Source: an uncultured Clostridia bacterium
GTDB lineage: Bacteria; Bacillota; Clostridia; Lachnospirales; CAG-274
Assembly: GCA_947629215.1 (NCBI GenBank)
Contig: CANRCU010000180.1
Span: 1 to 5,104 of the forward strand
Direction of reading: 5' to 3'
Length of the DNA stretch: 5,104 nt
A model generated the notes under the pieces. The model worked only from the letters and a program-made list of their open reading frames with translations, was not told where the DNA came from and searched no databases. Shown here in pieces: positions 4,200 through 5,104 of this stretch (positions within the stretch are counted from its first letter, which is position 1; every line of letters starts with the position of its first letter). Position numbers and translations under genes: made by a program.

Positions 4200-4959
4200 T
4201 AAACGTTATTACTGGCTAAAGCTGAAAGAAGACTTTTTTGATTTGGACACTATTGATTACCTTTCGTCACTTCCTAAAGGCTGCGAATATATAGTGCTGT
4301 ATCAAAAACTGTGTTTGTTGACGCTTAACAGCGGCGGGCGAATGTGTTCACAAGTCGGTGAAATGCTTATAAAGTTTGATGAAAACAAAATAGCAAGGGA
4401 CACAAAGTTTTCAGTTAATACCGTTTCGGCAGCAATGGCTATGTTTCGCAAGATCGGTTTGATCTATGAAGAAAATGACGGAGTTTTGCGAATTCCATAC
4501 GTTGAGAGCTCTGTTGGATCTGAAACACAATCAGCGGAACGAGTCAGAAAACATCGTAGCGGCAAAAAGGGGAATACGTTACAATGTAACACAGAAACAG
4601 CGTTACAAAGTAACGGCGAACATAGTTACAATGTAACACAGATATTAGATACAGATAATAGAGACAAGAGAATAGATAAAAAAGACAATAAAAAGAATTA
4701 CGCCGACGCTGTAGCTTTAACCGAAGAAGAATATACTAAACTGACAAAAGAGCATTCAAAACCGTTTATTGATAAGTGCATAGAGGTATTGAACAATTAC
4801 AAGCTATCAACCGGGAAGAAATACAAGTCAGACTATCACGCTATTTTAAGTTGGGTGCTAAGAAGTGTAAAAGAAAAATATCCTTCTCTTATTAAGCAGG
4901 GCGAAGCGTTAAACGCCGAAGCTCTATTTGAAAATCCATGGGCTGACGAATTCAGTTAA
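4192..4959 (+). CDS. Phage replisome organizer-type replication protein
   Basis: A 255-aa protein. Residues 1-115 match the N-terminal domain of phage replisome organizers (Phage_rep_org_N type): KRYYWLKLKEDFF, then a helical winged fold and IARDTKFSVNTVSAAMAMFRKIGLI. The end of this domain, GVLRIPYVESSVGSE, is typical. It should bind the origin and recruit the host helicase loader. Residues 116-175 are a charged, low-complexity linker (RKHRSGKKGN; DNRDKRIDKKDNKKN). A C-terminal domain (176-235) with SDYHAILSWVLRSVKEKY resembles the tail domain of related initiators. ATG 4192 was chosen over GTG 4177 because GAGGG (4179-4183) is 8 nt upstream of ATG and the family starts near MADKRYYW. The linker codons contain three palindromic iterons and an AT-rich run, so the gene probably carries its own origin. 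Confidence 0.92.
   Translation: MADKRYYWLKLKEDFFDLDTIDYLSSLPKGCEYIVLYQKLCLLTLNSGGRMCSQVGEMLIKFDENKIARDTKFSVNTVSAAMAMFRKIGLIYEENDGVLRIPYVESSVGSETQSAERVRKHRSGKKGNTLQCNTETALQSNGEHSYNVTQILDTDNRDKRIDKKDNKKNYADAVALTEEEYTKLTKEHSKPFIDKCIEVLNNYKLSTGKKYKSDYHAILSWVLRSVKEKYPSLIKQGEALNAEALFENPWADEFS
4578..4637. repeat. Three palindromic iterons, candidate replication origin
   Basis: GTTACAATGTAAC occurs at 4578-4590 and 4625-4637, and GTTACAAAGTAAC at 4602-4614. Each is a 5-bp inverted repeat (GTTAC/GTAAC) around a 3-bp centre. Start-to-start spacing is 24 and 23 bp, about two helical turns. Copies 1 and 3 also share ACAGA on the right. Copies 1 and 2 begin at codon position 3 and copy 3 at position 2, so a repeated peptide cannot explain them. 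Origins inside initiator genes are known for several phages (lambda O is the classic case). Confidence 0.72.
4638..4700. other. AT-rich candidate unwinding element
   Basis: Directly right of the iterons is a purine-biased, A+T-rich stretch with repeated AGATA/GATAA words (about 4640-4680) and A-runs (4678-4695). It encodes the low-complexity linker of Rep. Placement beside the iterons fits a duplex unwinding element, but a linker rich in Asp, Lys and Asn codons would be AT-rich anyway. Confidence 0.45.
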
Positions 4960-4977
4960 TTGAACACATGAACAAGC

Positions 4978-5025
4978 AAGCCCGCTCTGAATGGTAATAC
5001 TACAAATTACTGCATGAGCGGGCTT
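4978..5025. repeat. Large inverted repeat downstream of rep
   Basis: AAGCCCGCTC (4978-4987) and GAGCGGGCTT (5016-5025) form a perfect 10-bp stem. Inside it a second stem GTAAT/ATTAC (4994-4998 with 5006-5010) can form. The sequence after either arm lacks a clear T run, so it is at best a weak rep terminator. The arms match those of the hairpin at 3578-3597 in inverted order. It could be a protein-binding or single-strand structure for replication or transfer. Confidence 0.7.
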
Positions 5026-5104
5026 CATTAGTAAATAGCAAAACCCCTTCATTAACCCCCCACTGATTTTCAGATAGCCGACTTACAGAGTTAAAGACGC
5101 ACGA
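5026..5104. other. Non-coding right edge with short repeats
   Basis: No gene starts visibly here. The stretch has CTTCATTA repeated 24 bp apart (5023-5030, 5047-5054), AACCCC twice 12 bp apart (5042-5047, 5054-5059) and a small inverted repeat CTGA-TTT-TCAG (5063-5073). Repeats of this kind ahead of the next module could belong to a transfer origin or operator, but no nick site can be identified with confidence. Confidence 0.3.

Noticed and set aside
4578..4637. The three repeats as a CRISPR array.
   Set aside because: They are 13-bp palindromes with 10-11 bp gaps inside a coding gene, far from CRISPR repeat and spacer sizes, with no cas genes.
4978..5025. The large inverted repeat as a strong rep terminator.
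   Set aside because: The loop is 28 nt and neither strand shows a U run after the stem, so intrinsic termination is weakly supported.
5026..5104. A second copy of the tRNA 3' end marking the other attachment site.
   Set aside because: No repeat of the T-arm/acceptor sequence is found here or elsewhere in the window, so the element continues beyond the right edge.

Overview
The window looks like the integrase end of an integrated mobile element (ICE, IME or phage-like) in a low-to-mid GC Firmicute, most plausibly a Ruminococcus-type member of the Oscillospiraceae. That guess rests on strong AGGAGG-type Shine-Dalgarno sites, consensus sigma-A promoters, a tRNA gene without an encoded CCA, and the gene content. 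It is recall, not a search.

Layout. Positions 1-67 are the 3' part of a tRNA-Ser(GCT), the probable insertion target, followed by a plus-strand terminator and a pair of TTTGGTCATT repeats that look like integrase arm sites. Leftward (minus-strand) genes run from 3160 to 226: an XRE-family repressor, a tyrosine integrase with an apparent HTH-like insert, and two tightly coupled small unknown genes, closed by a clear minus-strand terminator. Rightward genes run from 3372 to 4959: a 61-aa HTH-like protein, a 70-aa excisionase-type HTH protein, a 101-aa winged-helix protein and a phage replisome-organizer-type replication protein. The stretch 3161-3371 between the two sets holds divergent promoters and short palindromes, like a phage lysogeny switch. 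The last 145 bases hold a large inverted repeat and no visible gene.

The less expected content is non-coding. (1) A 77-nt plus-strand RNA gene (about 2486-2562) lies between the integrase and the repressor, with a consensus TTGACA-18-TATAAT promoter, a hairpin containing two G-U pairs and a terminator. (2) A candidate minus-strand RNA of about 88 nt (about 3626-3539) has an extended -10 promoter and a terminator. It is antisense to the leader of the excisionase/replication genes, the arrangement of plasmid copy-control antisense RNAs. (3) Three 13-bp palindromic iterons with an AT-rich flank lie inside the replication gene. The third is in a different codon phase from the first two, so the repetition is at DNA level and suggests a replication origin.

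A coherent model is that the repressor silences the rightward operon and maintains integration. On induction, the HTH and excisionase-like proteins support excision, and the winged-helix and Rep proteins start replication of the circular form at the internal iterons. The two small RNAs would tune the integrase-side and replication-side genes. The model is inference. The genes, promoters, terminators and repeats are read directly from the sequence.
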